From Sinohyriopsis cumingii (Eukaryota; Mollusca; Bivalvia; Unionida; Unionidae), in the NCBI GenBank assembly GCA_028554795.2, contig CM068839.1:12861220-12925219 (forward strand): a stretch of 64,000 bases of DNA. Reading direction: 5' to 3'. The position numbers and the translations under genes were made by a program. Of the stretch, positions 25,534 through 33,591 are shown in pieces. The notes beneath the pieces were generated by a model. The model did not search any database, was not told the origin of the DNA, and was given only the letters and a program-made list of their open reading frames with translations. Within the stretch, counting starts at the first letter, position 1. Every line of letters starts with the position of its first letter.

Positions 25534-25897
25534 AGTAGTTAAGGGGGGCACTTTACGGACAATGGGAATTAGCATTACAGACCCCCCTGGGTTAGATTAC
25601 GGACAATGGAAATTTAACATGGCGAAAAATCGTGGGTCAGATTACGGACAAGGGGAATTAACATGGCGATAAATCGTGGGTCACTTTACGGACAAGGGGA
25701 ATTTAACATGGCGATAAATCGTGGGTCACTCTACGGACAAGGGGAATTTAACATGGGGAATAGTTTGGGCTTGTTTAGGGACAAGGGGAATTTAACATGG
25801 GATTTTTTTTTAAAAAAAAATTTTTTAAAAAAGGGGTAGGCAATTCAAAGACTATCTCTTTTCGAGAAATATGGCTGGCCCTGAAAAGGGCCTTTGG
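25534..25897 (+). repeat. element 1 left terminal inverted repeat, 364 bp
   Basis: Base-for-base inverse of 45332-45695 as far as read. It contains four or five subterminal direct repeats of about 44-45 bp (each with ACGGACAAGGGGAATTTAAC and AAATCGTGGGTCA). An AT-only palindromic spacer lies at about 25800-25830. The inner end is the histone-type stem-loop, finishing exactly at its CCAAAGG edge. Confidence 0.97.
25877..25892 (-). terminator. histone-type 3' stem-loop after cassette-1 gene
   Basis: On the minus strand this reads GGCCCTTTTCAGGGCC: a 6-bp stem with a TTTC loop, preceded by CCAAA and followed by AGCCA. A purine-rich CGAAAAGAGAT lies about 12 nt further on. It starts 19 nt after the stop codon of 25912-26298. 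The layout matches the histone mRNA stem-loop, cleavage site and downstream element. Confidence 0.8.
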
Positions 25898-25911
25898 GTT
25901 TTCTTCTTCTT

Positions 25912-26298
25912 CTAATTTCTTCTTTTCCTCCACCAAGTTCTTATTTTATCTCCTACACTCTTCTTCTCTTTCTTTTTTTTCTTCTCCTCCTCTTCTTTCT
26001 TCTTCTCTTCCTCCTCTTCTTTCTTCCTCTTTTCATTTTCTTCTTCTTTTTCAATTTTTTCGTTCCAATTGCGTATTCTTATTCTTTCCTCTTCATCCTC
26101 CTTCTCCTCCTTAATCTCTTTCATGACACCACTAATCTTGTCCTTTGCTTTCCTTAAGTTATTAATTTCCATCTTCACACGATGGGGACTATAGGAATAA
26201 TGGTCTTCAACCAGTCTTAATAGCATCTGTTCCATTATTCCTAAGTTGTCTAAAACGTCTTGCAAGGTTTGTATTTTGTCGATTTGGTTTGACGCCAT
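25912..26298 (-). CDS. small coiled-coil protein, terminal cassette 1
   Basis: 128 residues from an ATG about 56 nt after a TATA-like box and just beyond the shared upstream motif at 26356-26386. The N-terminal half (about 1-60) is amphipathic helix. Residues about 60-115 are a lysine/glutamate-rich charged run likely to form a single helix or coiled coil. The C-terminus is basic (WWRKRRN). There is no signal peptide and no known domain. It is one of three tandem cassettes and shares helix spacing weakly with the next two. It ends 19 nt before a histone-type stem-loop inside the terminal repeat. Function unknown. Its terminal position and strong shared promoter suggest an early or regulatory role (inference). 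Confidence 0.6.
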   Translation of the reverse strand: MASNQIDKIQTLQDVLDNLGIMEQMLLRLVEDHYSYSPHRVKMEINNLRKAKDKISGVMKEIKEEKEDEEERIRIRNWNEKIEKEEENEKRKKEEEEEKKKEEEEKKKKKEKKSVGDKIRTWWRKRRN

Positions 26299-26355
26299 CT
26301 TCTTTTTATTCTTTGCAGAATGGTTTGAACGACGAACACTGTGGGTTATTATAGT

Positions 26356-26386
26356 GAAAGCGCGGACGTGATGGAAAACATCCCCC
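26356..26386 (-). promoter_or_regulatory. shared upstream motif plus TATA, cassette 1
   Basis: On the minus strand GGGGATGTTTTCC is followed by CACGTCCGCGCTTTCA, then CTATAATAA about 1-10 nt on. The same motif stands before the other two cassettes, always about 60 nt upstream of the ATG. A further copy without TATA lies at 26430-26457. Confidence 0.75.
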
Positions 26387-26686
26387 TAAAAAACATAAAA
26401 TGGATCTTACCTAGATCATGACCCAACAACGCGCGAACGTGAAGGAAAACATCCCCACTTTTCTCATTTCATATAATATAACCCTAACTATACTCTCCAC
26501 ATACGCTAAGAAACAATAAAGAAACCCATAATCTACTATTCACACAAACTTACTTTACTATTTACTAACACAAACACACAATCACATACACTTCCACTAT
26601 TAATAAAGAGTTAGTGTTTATATTCACACTACTCTACCTACATACATTGGCCAATTGATCGTTATTTCTTTTCTAGAGTATTGGGT

Positions 26687-26702
26687 AGCCCTGAAAAGGG
26701 CT
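26687..26702 (-). terminator. histone-type 3' stem-loop after cassette-2 gene
   Basis: Minus strand AGCCCTTTTCAGGGCT then ACCCA, with CTAGAAAAGAAAT about 12 nt on. It starts 29 nt after the stop of 26732-27091. The outer base pair is A-T instead of G-C, so the stem is conserved by a compensating pair change. Confidence 0.8.
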
Positions 26703-26731
26703 GTTTTGTTTGGAACTTCATGGGCACCTGG

Positions 26732-27091
26732 TTAATGGTGGCACCTTCCAGGCCTGGCGCCACATACGCATCTTATCCCCCAGTTACTTTTTACCTTTTG
26801 GGGGGAGAGAGCAGAGGCAGGATATGTCGCTTCAGAATCCCAATTTTCGCTCTCTGGGATTTTGAAATTTCTTCTCTCCTTTTCCTCCTCCTCTTCTTTG
26901 TTTCTTCTTTCCTCTTTATATCTTCTTTCTTCTTCTTTATATCTTCTCTCCTCCTCTTCTTTGTTTCTTCTTTCCTCCTCTCTTATCCTTCCCTCCTCGA
27001 CAATGGCTTCCGCGGCCAGTTCATTTAATATGCGCCTGGCATATTCCAGATGCACATGAAGCTCCAACAGTTTCTCAAGTCTCGTGTTCAT
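26732..27091 (-). CDS. small coiled-coil protein, terminal cassette 2
   Basis: 119 residues, using the ATG at 27091, which sits 59 nt after TATAAAT. A longer frame starts only at TTG. Residues 1-30 form an amphipathic helix with L-x2-L spacing resembling cassette 3. Residues about 35-75 are repeats of EERRYKEE type. The C-terminal 40 residues are less ordered and contain a CVCGARPGRC segment. No known domain. It is followed by a histone-type stem-loop 29 nt downstream. The 130 bp after this gene and after cassette 3 are alike, so the cassettes arose by tandem duplication. Confidence 0.6.
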   Translation of the reverse strand: MNTRLEKLLELHVHLEYARRILNELAAEAIVEEGRIREEERRNKEEEERRYKEEERRYKEERRNKEEEEEKERRNFKIPESENWDSEATYPASALSPQKVKSNWGIRCVCGARPGRCHH

Positions 27092-27152
27092 TTTTTGGTG
27101 TTGATCAATCAACAAGGGTAGCTGGACTGCCGAACGAGTTTCAATTTATACT

Positions 27153-27183
27153 GAAAGCGCGGACGTGAAGGAAAACATCCCCC
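27153..27183 (-). promoter_or_regulatory. shared upstream motif plus TATA, cassette 2
   Basis: Minus strand GGGGGATGTTTTCCTTCACG, then TCCGCGCTTTCAG and TATAAAT. The TATA lies 59 nt before the ATG at 27091. Confidence 0.75.
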
Positions 27184-27540
27184 TAATAACATAAAATTCA
27201 TCTTACCTAGATCATGACCAAAAAAAAAACAACAACGCGCCGACCTAAAAGAAACACTCACTCACTTTTTTATGATACCCATCACTATTTTAAAATTTTT
27301 ACAAATCACTTCAATAGACTATCCACATAAGCAAAACAATCCAATCTAACTCCAAATATACACCTCAAAAACCCAAAAAACATCATTTTAATCCACTATC
27401 CACACCAACCTACTTTATCACTTACAAACACCAACACATACCCTAACTTTTTTAATAGCAAGAGTTAGTGTTTATTTTCACACTACTCTACTTACACACA
27501 TTGGCAAATTAATAGTTATTTCTTTTCTAGAGTATTGGGT

Positions 27541-27556
27541 AGCCCTGAAAAGGGCT
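27541..27556 (-). terminator. histone-type 3' stem-loop after cassette-3 gene
   Basis: Minus strand AGCCCTTTTCAGGGCT then ACCCA and CTAGAAAAGAAAT. It starts 28 nt after the stop of 27585-27953. Same pair-swapped stem as cassette 2. Confidence 0.8.
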
Positions 27557-27584
27557 GTTTTTTTGTTTGCTATGGCATTCTTTT

Positions 27585-27953
27585 TTAGTTTCTAAGAATG
27601 CGATGTCCTCTGAGGATAGACTTTCTGGCAATAGGTCTGCTTCTTCGGAAAGAGAAGAAGAACTCTTTGGTGTCGATACGGCAATCGACAAAGCCTCTGT
27701 CAGCTTCAGGTTGCTGCTGCTGTTGTTGTTGTTGCTGTTGTTGCTGCTGTTGCTGCTGTCTCTGAAGTCTGTACTTCTCTGTCCATTCTTCTTTTTCCCT
27801 GTTCACTTCTTCTCTGAAGAGCTCTTCTATTAGGTCTTCAGTGATTTTTAACATTCTCACATTCTCTATTTCTTCTGGCTTTGGTATCAGACTGTGTCTG
27901 ACCCTATGCAAATTCACGTAGGCTTCGTTGAGCTTAGCTAGTTTGGAGCACAT
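27585..27953 (-). CDS. small polyglutamine coiled-coil protein, terminal cassette 3
   Basis: 122 residues from the ATG at 27953. The longer frame starts at TTG. Residues 1-60 are helical (L-x2-L-x3-Y-V-x-L), similar in spacing to cassette 2. A run of about 17 glutamines coded by mixed CAG/CAA follows at about residues 67-85. The tail is arginine-rich. Mixed codons suggest the run is kept at protein level and is not only slippage. No known domain. The promoter motif is at 28015-28045 and a histone-type stem-loop lies 28 nt after the stop. Function unknown. Confidence 0.6.
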   Translation of the reverse strand: MCSKLAKLNEAYVNLHRVRHSLIPKPEEIENVRMLKITEDLIEELFREEVNREKEEWTEKYRLQRQQQQQQQQQQQQQQQQPEADRGFVDCRIDTKEFFFSFRRSRPIARKSILRGHRILRN

Positions 27954-28014
27954 CTTCGTAGGAGGATGAGTCGACAATGGATGGTTAGACTGGGAACAAA
28001 CCGGTTCTTAAAGT

Positions 28015-28045
28015 TAAAGCGCGGACGTGAAGGAAAACATCCCCC
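28015..28045 (-). promoter_or_regulatory. shared upstream motif, cassette 3
   Basis: Minus strand GGGGATGTTTTCCTTCACGT then CCGCGCTTTAA. The TATA equivalent is a weak CTTTAAG. The distance to the ATG (about 60 nt) matches the other cassettes. Confidence 0.75.
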
Positions 28046-28162
28046 ACACGGTTTTTTCGAGCCGCAACGTTCATGAGAGGGATAGTAAGAAATGAAAGAG
28101 CATCAATTCAACATTCTTATAGCTAAACAAACCACAAAGGCATTTTTTTTCTTCAAAACACA

Positions 28163-28175
28163 ACATTTTTTATTC
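28163..28175 (-). terminator. polyadenylation signal after the protease gene
   Basis: AATAAA on the minus strand in an AT-rich 240-bp spacer between the protease stop and the cassette-3 promoter. No histone-type stem-loop occurs here, unlike in the terminal cassettes. Confidence 0.5.
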
Positions 28176-28284
28176 AAAAATCACTTAACACTAAACAACA
28201 ACTCTAACATTTTTAACAATAATCCAACACTATAACATCAAACAATTTTTTCAAATCACAAACATTTTTTTCTCAATGCACAAT

Positions 28285-28845
28285 CTACTTTAAACAGGGC
28301 TGACAACGTTGTGAATGAAATTGTGATTTCCACTGTTGGAAATCATTAGGCCATTGATGGACACTACGTTTCCTAGCTTGAGACAAAAGATAAGCATAAT
28401 GGTCACAAAACCATCGATCTACTTTCACATCGTTTCTAGCAGAAGAACGAGGATCGAAATGAGTCACTAAATGTTCTAAGGAATAGTCCAGGCTGCGATG
28501 ATGCAGAAAATACACACAGTACTGTCCACACACCAAGGAATCTGTGCCTTGTAATTTCACGTTATTGAATCGGGTGGTTTGAGCATTTCTTCTCATAAAG
28601 TCGATGATATCGTCTTCCAAAGGGGGCAATCCGTACGAATCGAAATATTCCACACATCCTTCTTGAGGAAAGTAGACGGCTACCCAGTGGGTTCCTGGGA
28701 GATGACTTTCGTCCGTGTTGATCACGTAAGCTTGATGGTCTTTAGGTTTGCGATGAGGGAGTTCATCTTTAGCACAGACGACAGGATTCCAAGAAGCCGT
28801 ATACGAACTGTGGTTCAAAAGGTAATAAAGTTCCCAGGTATCCAT
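28285..28845 (-). CDS. PRO: adenain-like cysteine protease (Polinton PRO)
   Basis: 186 residues, close to the usual 200 for adenovirus-type maturation proteases (C5/Ulp1 fold). Catalytic features in order: His in GTHWVAVYF (about residue 53), acidic partner in EYFDSYG (about 69), and nucleophile Cys in CGQYCVYFL (about 112) with the preceding Gln of the oxyanion hole. The family cleaves capsid and core precursors, often after GG or GxG sites in virion proteins. It is the last gene of the virion block, 21 bp from the next gene upstream. The frame is intact. An equivalent in element 2 would lie beyond the window. Confidence 0.93.
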   Translation of the reverse strand: MDTWELYYLLNHSSYTASWNPVVCAKDELPHRKPKDHQAYVINTDESHLPGTHWVAVYFPQEGCVEYFDSYGLPPLEDDIIDFMRRNAQTTRFNNVKLQGTDSLVCGQYCVYFLHHRSLDYSLEHLVTHFDPRSSARNDVKVDRWFCDHYAYLLSQARKRSVHQWPNDFQQWKSQFHSQRCQPCLK

Positions 28846-28866
28846 TGATTTGTGTTTTTTTCTTCT

Positions 28867-29346
28867 TCACAGGTAATAATAAGTCGTCAATTCGATTCTG
28901 ACTTTTTGCTTGAAAATGTCTGACGAATAAACGGTTATTCGTTCTGTTTCCTCACTCTGATTCAGGAGAGCTTCGATACGATGGATCTCTTGAGTGGTTA
29001 ATGGTGGACAAGAATGTTCACGCAAGTCTTTATACCACTGGTGCAACACGTCTTTGTTCGAGATGAGACTCCAAGCTTCGTCCAGATACTCGTCCAATTT
29101 TTCTTCTTGACTCAACATCAGGCATTTATCGTGTTGAATTTGACTGGGATGATCGTTTTGACATCCATAACAATTTTTCTTGATCAATTCCGTCATTTTG
29201 TCGACCAAGTGGTTGGCAAAACAGGAGACTAAATGGGCTTCTTGTTCTGGCCATCTTGACTTCATCATGATCACTTCTTCCACAGTCTCCTCACATTTCA
29301 TGTCCAAAGTTTCTCCACTAGGTAAAGAGGAATAACAGTCTTCCAT
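28867..29346 (-). CDS. conserved Polinton Cys/His protein
   Basis: 159 residues from an ATG that lies 49 bases inside the end of the capsid gene in another frame. Central CYGCQNDHPSQIQHDKC (about residues 59-75) could bind zinc. The rest is mostly helical and acidic. Proteins with a C-x-G-C..HPSQ..H..C core next to the capsid gene are common in Polintons as far as I recall. Their role is not established. Possibly a transcription or assembly factor (inference). Confidence 0.7.
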   Translation of the reverse strand: MEDCYSSLPSGETLDMKCEETVEEVIMMKSRWPEQEAHLVSCFANHLVDKMTELIKKNCYGCQNDHPSQIQHDKCLMLSQEEKLDEYLDEAWSLISNKDVLHQWYKDLREHSCPPLTTQEIHRIEALLNQSEETERITVYSSDIFKQKVRIELTTYYYL

Positions 29347-30674
29347 GGTTTCTGGTAATCTAGAATGACTTCTCTCAAACTGTTGATTTCTATGGTATTG
29401 TCGAATTCTGCATACAGAATGACGTTCACCGTTTCATCAGGGATTCGGTCTTTAAACTGAATTTCCACACGAATCTGGCCAGATTTTATAGGGTGGAAAT
29501 GTCCCTCGTCGCTGCCTTGGTCAGGAGTGAAATCGAAAGCCCACAAAGCATAGCCTCCTACGTAATCCTCGTACGTAATACCGTGACTGGTGTTGGTTCC
29601 TAACTGGCCGGTGGCTTCGTACAGGGACAAGTACGATCTCAAGTAATTCTTCTTCTCAAAGTCAGGTTCGAAAGGTCGGGTACACAAGGTCTTGCCATCG
29701 CGACTGACTTCGATCTTGGACACGCCAAAGTGTTGAAAGTTGAAAGGATTTTTACCCAAATCTCCGTTGAAGGCTGTATTTTCGACGATACCAACGATCA
29801 AACGTTTGGGTAGCTGTCCTTGAAACAGATGATCTTCGATCATGGATCGTTGTCCCTTGGGAATGGTGAAGGTTTTCACTTCCACGCGTCGGATCGGATA
29901 CTTAGCGGTCGTTCTGCTCAACGTCTGACTGATGTCGTTACCCACTTTAGGTAACACTTCTACGCGTCGTACGTAGAGCCTGGCTTCCTCGATGACAGTT
30001 TTGCAAGCAGTTTTACCTATCAAATGGAAAGCGGTACTGCTACGATTCAGTCTCAGGCGGACATTCACCCCGTTTAGCAAATATTTCTCTTGTAACCACA
30101 TGTCCAAATGCAAACGATCCATCAGTTCTAAACTTTTGTTGTCTCCTATGATTCTGTTTCTTCGTTCTATAAATCCGTCATTTGTTGGTTTAGTTTTATC
30201 CTTTGTATCAGTTTGGAATTCTTCAAACTGGCCTGCTTCGTCAGCTTCCCATAGCACACAGGCATTGAGATGAGTGTTCTTGGCATCTATTCCGTACGTC
30301 AAGAGATTTTCCAGGTAGGCACGATAAGGGTAAGTATCCATGCTGCTGCTGACCAGTTTGTTGTTCAAGTACAAGTCCACTCCGCTAAACAAGGAATGCA
30401 TGAAATTGTTGACGGGAGCTATTACCTCATCGCCATCTAGGGTCGAATTGTCCTCATCGACAACTTTGACTTTCAAGTACAAGTAACTGCTATTCAGATC
30501 GATGTAATCTTCGGGCTGTCCTTTGATTTCAAACTCGATGGGAGCTGAGGCTGTCAATGAGGAGACGGGGTGAAATTCCACCCATTGGGATTCTTGCATC
30601 GTCATCATGGTGGGGGGCATGGCAAACAGATCCAGTTCCGTCTTGGAACAAGCGCAAGATTCTCGGTGCATCAT
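29298..30674 (-). CDS. MCP: major capsid protein, double jelly-roll (F54H12.2-like)
   Basis: 458 residues. The N-terminus (about 14-60) has the DLFAMPP..WVEFHPVSSL and IEFEIKGQPEDYIDL segments typical of Polinton major capsid proteins, often annotated as F54H12.2-like. The family has two jelly-roll domains and forms hexon-like trimers. Later segments are rich in short beta strands as expected. ATGATG offers two start choices one codon apart. The end overlaps the downstream gene by 49 bases. The reading frame is intact, so virion proteins appear better kept than polB. Confidence 0.9.
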   Translation of the reverse strand: MMHRESCACSKTELDLFAMPPTMMTMQESQWVEFHPVSSLTASAPIEFEIKGQPEDYIDLNSSYLYLKVKVVDEDNSTLDGDEVIAPVNNFMHSLFSGVDLYLNNKLVSSSMDTYPYRAYLENLLTYGIDAKNTHLNACVLWEADEAGQFEEFQTDTKDKTKPTNDGFIERRNRIIGDNKSLELMDRLHLDMWLQEKYLLNGVNVRLRLNRSSTAFHLIGKTACKTVIEEARLYVRRVEVLPKVGNDISQTLSRTTAKYPIRRVEVKTFTIPKGQRSMIEDHLFQGQLPKRLIVGIVENTAFNGDLGKNPFNFQHFGVSKIEVSRDGKTLCTRPFEPDFEKKNYLRSYLSLYEATGQLGTNTSHGITYEDYVGGYALWAFDFTPDQGSDEGHFHPIKSGQIRVEIQFKDRIPDETVNVILYAEFDNTIEINSLREVILDYQKPWKTVIPLYLVEKLWT

Positions 30675-30690
30675 TTTTTTGTCTCTTTTC

Positions 30691-31110
30691 TCAATAATCG
30701 AAAACGTCTAAGTCTCGAACGGTTCTTCTTTTCTTGGCCTTTCTCGCTTGAAGTCTGGTGAAAGGGTGTTTTCTTCGTCGTCGTCTTTTTCTGCCTTGTC
30801 CTTGCTGAATGCCTGATTCGGTAGCGTGCAGGGCATTTATAGGTGTGTCTCGTCGGCCCAAAATGTCTTTGCCCGTTTGCAGCAAGACATTTTTGCCTGC
30901 CCTCATGAAGGCTTCTTTAGGGTTTTGTTTGTCGATGATGACATTTTGGAGAAATTCTTTGCCTTGCGTCAGTGACGCATCTTTCAAGGCGTGCAATCCG
31001 CGTGTCACCATCGGTTTCAACACCGGGACCACCGAACGAAAGGCCGATTTTAACATGTCTCCTAAACCGTGTCCTCGCTGTCGAGCAACCCCTTGGTACA
31101 CTGGATACAT
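30691..31110 (-). CDS. basic core-like virion protein (pX/pVI-like candidate)
   Basis: 139 residues. Residues about 14-45 form an amphipathic helix (GLGDMLKSAFRSVVPVLKP), a middle helical stretch follows, and residues about 103-132 are strongly basic (RKRRRRRKH, KKRR). Membrane-active helix plus basic tail resembles adenovirus core/pVI-type proteins. Homology cannot be shown by eye. It lies between the two capsid genes with 7- and 16-bp spacers, in line with a virion role. Confidence 0.6.
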   Translation of the reverse strand: MYPVYQGVARQRGHGLGDMLKSAFRSVVPVLKPMVTRGLHALKDASLTQGKEFLQNVIIDKQNPKEAFMRAGKNVLLQTGKDILGRRDTPINALHATESGIQQGQGRKRRRRRKHPFTRLQARKAKKRRTVRDLDVFDY

Positions 31111-31117
31111 GACTTAC

Positions 31118-32035
31118 TTACGAGTCGTGAGAGAACCGTTTTCGAAAATGGAGTTTCACCGTGACTTTTCCTTTGGTGAATGGAATATTTTGTCCCAAAT
31201 CTCCTTTTATAGCAATGTTGACCGTGTCCAAATACGACTTGCTGACAGGCAAATAATGAGGATGGACAAATTCGCGGTGGACGTGGTAAGTGTTTCCACC
31301 TTCCTGGTCACTGACCGTGGTATTATCCACTTTGAAAGGAATGACACGCAGTAACGGTACAGAGGTGTGTCCCACCACGTTATACTCCACCACATCGGAG
31401 TACACGAACATTAAATTCAGTCCTTGATTCAGTTCTACAGGGAATCGAAAAAACTTGTAAAATTCCGTATTGCTGTTGATCTTCGGATTAAAATTTGGAG
31501 CCATGTTTGTGTCTCCACCTAAAATATCAAACAAGTCACGATTGAAACTGATGGACATCGTTTGGGTATCCTGAAATTTCATCAGTAAGCGACGAGCCAC
31601 TTTATGGTACTCCAGGGTGACACTTTTTTTGGTTCTGTTCAGGGCTTTGGCAAAGGCGAACTCGAACCTGTCCGCAATAGTGTCCACCAAATGTTGGCCA
31701 CTAAAATAAAACCCTGGTGGAATTTTCACGGTGTAGATTTTGAAGGCTGGATTGCTGGTGGATGTTGTTGTGATCCCTGAAAACCCGATGTCAGTCATGG
31801 CTTCTTGTAATTGTTGGTTCAGGATTTCGACCTCAAAAAAGTTTTGAGTTTCAGTGATGTTTTTGATTTGTGTAGGGTGAATCATTTCTACTAAAGCCAC
31901 TTCCCAATGGGCTTCGTGATCTAAGGGGATGGCTTGAGGTAATTTGGCCGTGTAACAGCACAATGTGTTATTGGGAAACACCTCCATGGAACTGTCACTG
32001 GGTAAGGTTAAGTAAAATTGGTTTTGGTGACTCAT
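31118..32035 (-). CDS. mCP: minor capsid protein, penton-like single jelly-roll
   Basis: 305 residues beginning with the QFYLTLPSDSSMEVFPNNT type N-terminus that marks Polinton penton proteins. WEVALVEMIHPTQ follows at about residue 40. Beta-rich throughout, with no transmembrane segment. It forms the vertex pentamers in the family. Its ATG overlaps the stop of the upstream membrane gene as ATGA (32032-32035), a compact arrangement. Frame intact. Confidence 0.88.
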   Translation of the reverse strand: MSHQNQFYLTLPSDSSMEVFPNNTLCCYTAKLPQAIPLDHEAHWEVALVEMIHPTQIKNITETQNFFEVEILNQQLQEAMTDIGFSGITTTSTSNPAFKIYTVKIPPGFYFSGQHLVDTIADRFEFAFAKALNRTKKSVTLEYHKVARRLLMKFQDTQTMSISFNRDLFDILGGDTNMAPNFNPKINSNTEFYKFFRFPVELNQGLNLMFVYSDVVEYNVVGHTSVPLLRVIPFKVDNTTVSDQEGGNTYHVHREFVHPHYLPVSKSYLDTVNIAIKGDLGQNIPFTKGKVTVKLHFRKRFSHDS

Positions 32036-32451
32036 AATTCCAGAGTTCTGTGGCTCTCCGAGGGGATATTACTGGACGTCAGAGGCGTGTCTCCGCCCAA
32101 AATGGGGTTCTGATTGTGGTTGGACTGGTGACTGGCACTGGCACTGGCACTGGACACAACGTTCCCGTTCGAGGAGAATTTCAGGGAGGGATTGGGAAGC
32201 AGGTAACCGATGCAACTGCTCAATAAAATGGTCCACAATTGTTTGTCTCCTTGTTGCAAACTCAAATTGGCGATGGCTGCCCCGATGACACAATACACCA
32301 CGAAGATTTGGCAGAAAAAGACGATTTGCGTTTTAGGCACACGTTCTCCACACCACACCCACAAGGGTTGTTTTTGTAAATCTTGCACAGAAGAACTAGG
32401 GGAAGAAGGAGTGGTCGACGTAGCTGCGTCTGCTGCTGTGTGAAAGGGCAT
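32032..32451 (-). CDS. conserved Polinton membrane protein
   Basis: 139 residues, using the ATG at 32451. A slightly longer frame begins at GTG. A Ser/Thr-rich N-terminus is followed by one or two hydrophobic segments: IVFFCQIFVVYCVIGAAIA (about 47-66) and WTILLSSCIGYLLPNP (about 78-93). The SSC(I/L)GYLLPNP motif is, as far as I recall, a recurrent feature of a small Polinton membrane protein next to the integrase. Role unknown, perhaps virion membrane or envelope interaction. The start of its counterpart in element 2 is at 63859. Confidence 0.75.
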   Translation of the reverse strand: MPFHTAADAATSTTPSSPSSSVQDLQKQPLWVWCGERVPKTQIVFFCQIFVVYCVIGAAIANLSLQQGDKQLWTILLSSCIGYLLPNPSLKFSSNGNVVSSASASASHQSNHNQNPILGGDTPLTSSNIPSESHRTLEL

Positions 32452-32456
32452 GATGG

Positions 32457-33569
32457 TCACTTCTTCTTTTTATAGTCGATGACTTGCGAAGCGTCGATCC
32501 AAGAATCGAAACTGGGTGGATATCCTTTCCAACGTACTTTGACTTCTTTGACACGTCGTTTGCCCACTTTACGGGTTCTGCGTTCGAGAATGCTTTCGAT
32601 GTCGTACACGTCGTCTTCTTTTTTGGTGACACGTTGTAACTCGGGCAAATAAAACGTTCCTTTGAGTACTTCTCCGTTCATGTCTTCCAATTTATAGACG
32701 GCAGGATGACGGCCATGCACTCGTCCAGTGACGCGAAACAATTCGGTCGTCCAGTTAGGTAAGTAACCTTTGTCGAAAGTGCGTTTGGTTTTGCCAATGC
32801 GCACCCAATCTCCTACGGTCAACTCTCCACTTTTCTTGGGGACAGCCCTCGTCGGGGACGTACCGAACAGGCGCTCGAACACCAGCACTTCGTTGTCGGG
32901 AGTCACGTCTTGCGGGGCACGTCCGATGCTTCGATGGTAAGATTGGTTGTACGCTTGCACCAGGTGCGGTAAGATGTCGATGTACTTCAGAGTGTGGTGA
33001 TGCGTAAAATATTTCCACATGCGTTCTTTCAAAGTGCGTTGAAAACGTTCCACGATGCTGGCTTTGGTTTCGGGATTCTCGGTGGTAAAAAAATGAATGT
33101 CACGTTTCTTTAATTCTTTTTGGAAAGCTTGGTTCAGAAATTCGGTGCCTTTGTCCGTTTGCCATCGAAGAGGGCGACGACCGCTTTGTTTCAACACCCG
33201 TTGCAGGGCTCGCACTAACTCGCTGCTCGATTTGGAAGTCAAGGGCACGACCCAGGCAAATTTGGAAAAGACGTCGATGACACAAAACAAATATTTGTAG
33301 CCACGATTGTAGCTGGCCAAATGAGAGACATCGGCTAAATCGGCTTGCCATTGATGATCGATGCCTTCCACTCGGGTGCGACTTCTGGCAAACTTGCGTC
33401 GAATGGGTTTGTGCAAAGTGTAGGTAGCTTGTTCTTGTAACCATCGTTGCACTTGAGGTAAACGGAGACTTTTCAGTCGCGTTTTGGCAGCACGATACAA
33501 TTTTTGAACTCCTGCGTAACCTGCAGGATGCGAGGGATCGTAGTAAATGCTGGCTAAGACTTTTTCCAT
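32457..33569 (-). CDS. INT: retroviral-type integrase with C-terminal chromodomain
   Basis: 370 residues. The DDE core has the first Asp in WQADLADVSH (about residue 75), the second in WQTDKGTEF (about 139) and Glu in KASIVERFQRTLKERMW (about 170), with the usual spacing. An SH3-like segment follows (GDWVRIGKTKRTFDKGY). A chromodomain lies at about 315-365 (DVYDIESILERR..VKVRWKGYP..SWI). It catalyses insertion with 6-bp duplications. The chromodomain probably guides integration to modified histones. It shares high identity with 62744-63853. All catalytic residues are present, so it is the best preserved replication-side gene. Confidence 0.95.
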   Translation of the reverse strand: MEKVLASIYYDPSHPAGYAGVQKLYRAAKTRLKSLRLPQVQRWLQEQATYTLHKPIRRKFARSRTRVEGIDHQWQADLADVSHLASYNRGYKYLFCVIDVFSKFAWVVPLTSKSSSELVRALQRVLKQSGRRPLRWQTDKGTEFLNQAFQKELKKRDIHFFTTENPETKASIVERFQRTLKERMWKYFTHHHTLKYIDILPHLVQAYNQSYHRSIGRAPQDVTPDNEVLVFERLFGTSPTRAVPKKSGELTVGDWVRIGKTKRTFDKGYLPNWTTELFRVTGRVHGRHPAVYKLEDMNGEVLKGTFYLPELQRVTKKEDDVYDIESILERRTRKVGKRRVKEVKVRWKGYPPSFDSWIDASQVIDYKKKK

Positions 33570-33591
33570 TTTTTTATTTTGTGTTGGTGTG

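Noticed and set aside
25877..25892. stem-loop as merely part of the terminal repeat
   Set aside because: Copies at 26687, 27541, 44252 and 51865 are internal and always follow gene orientation.
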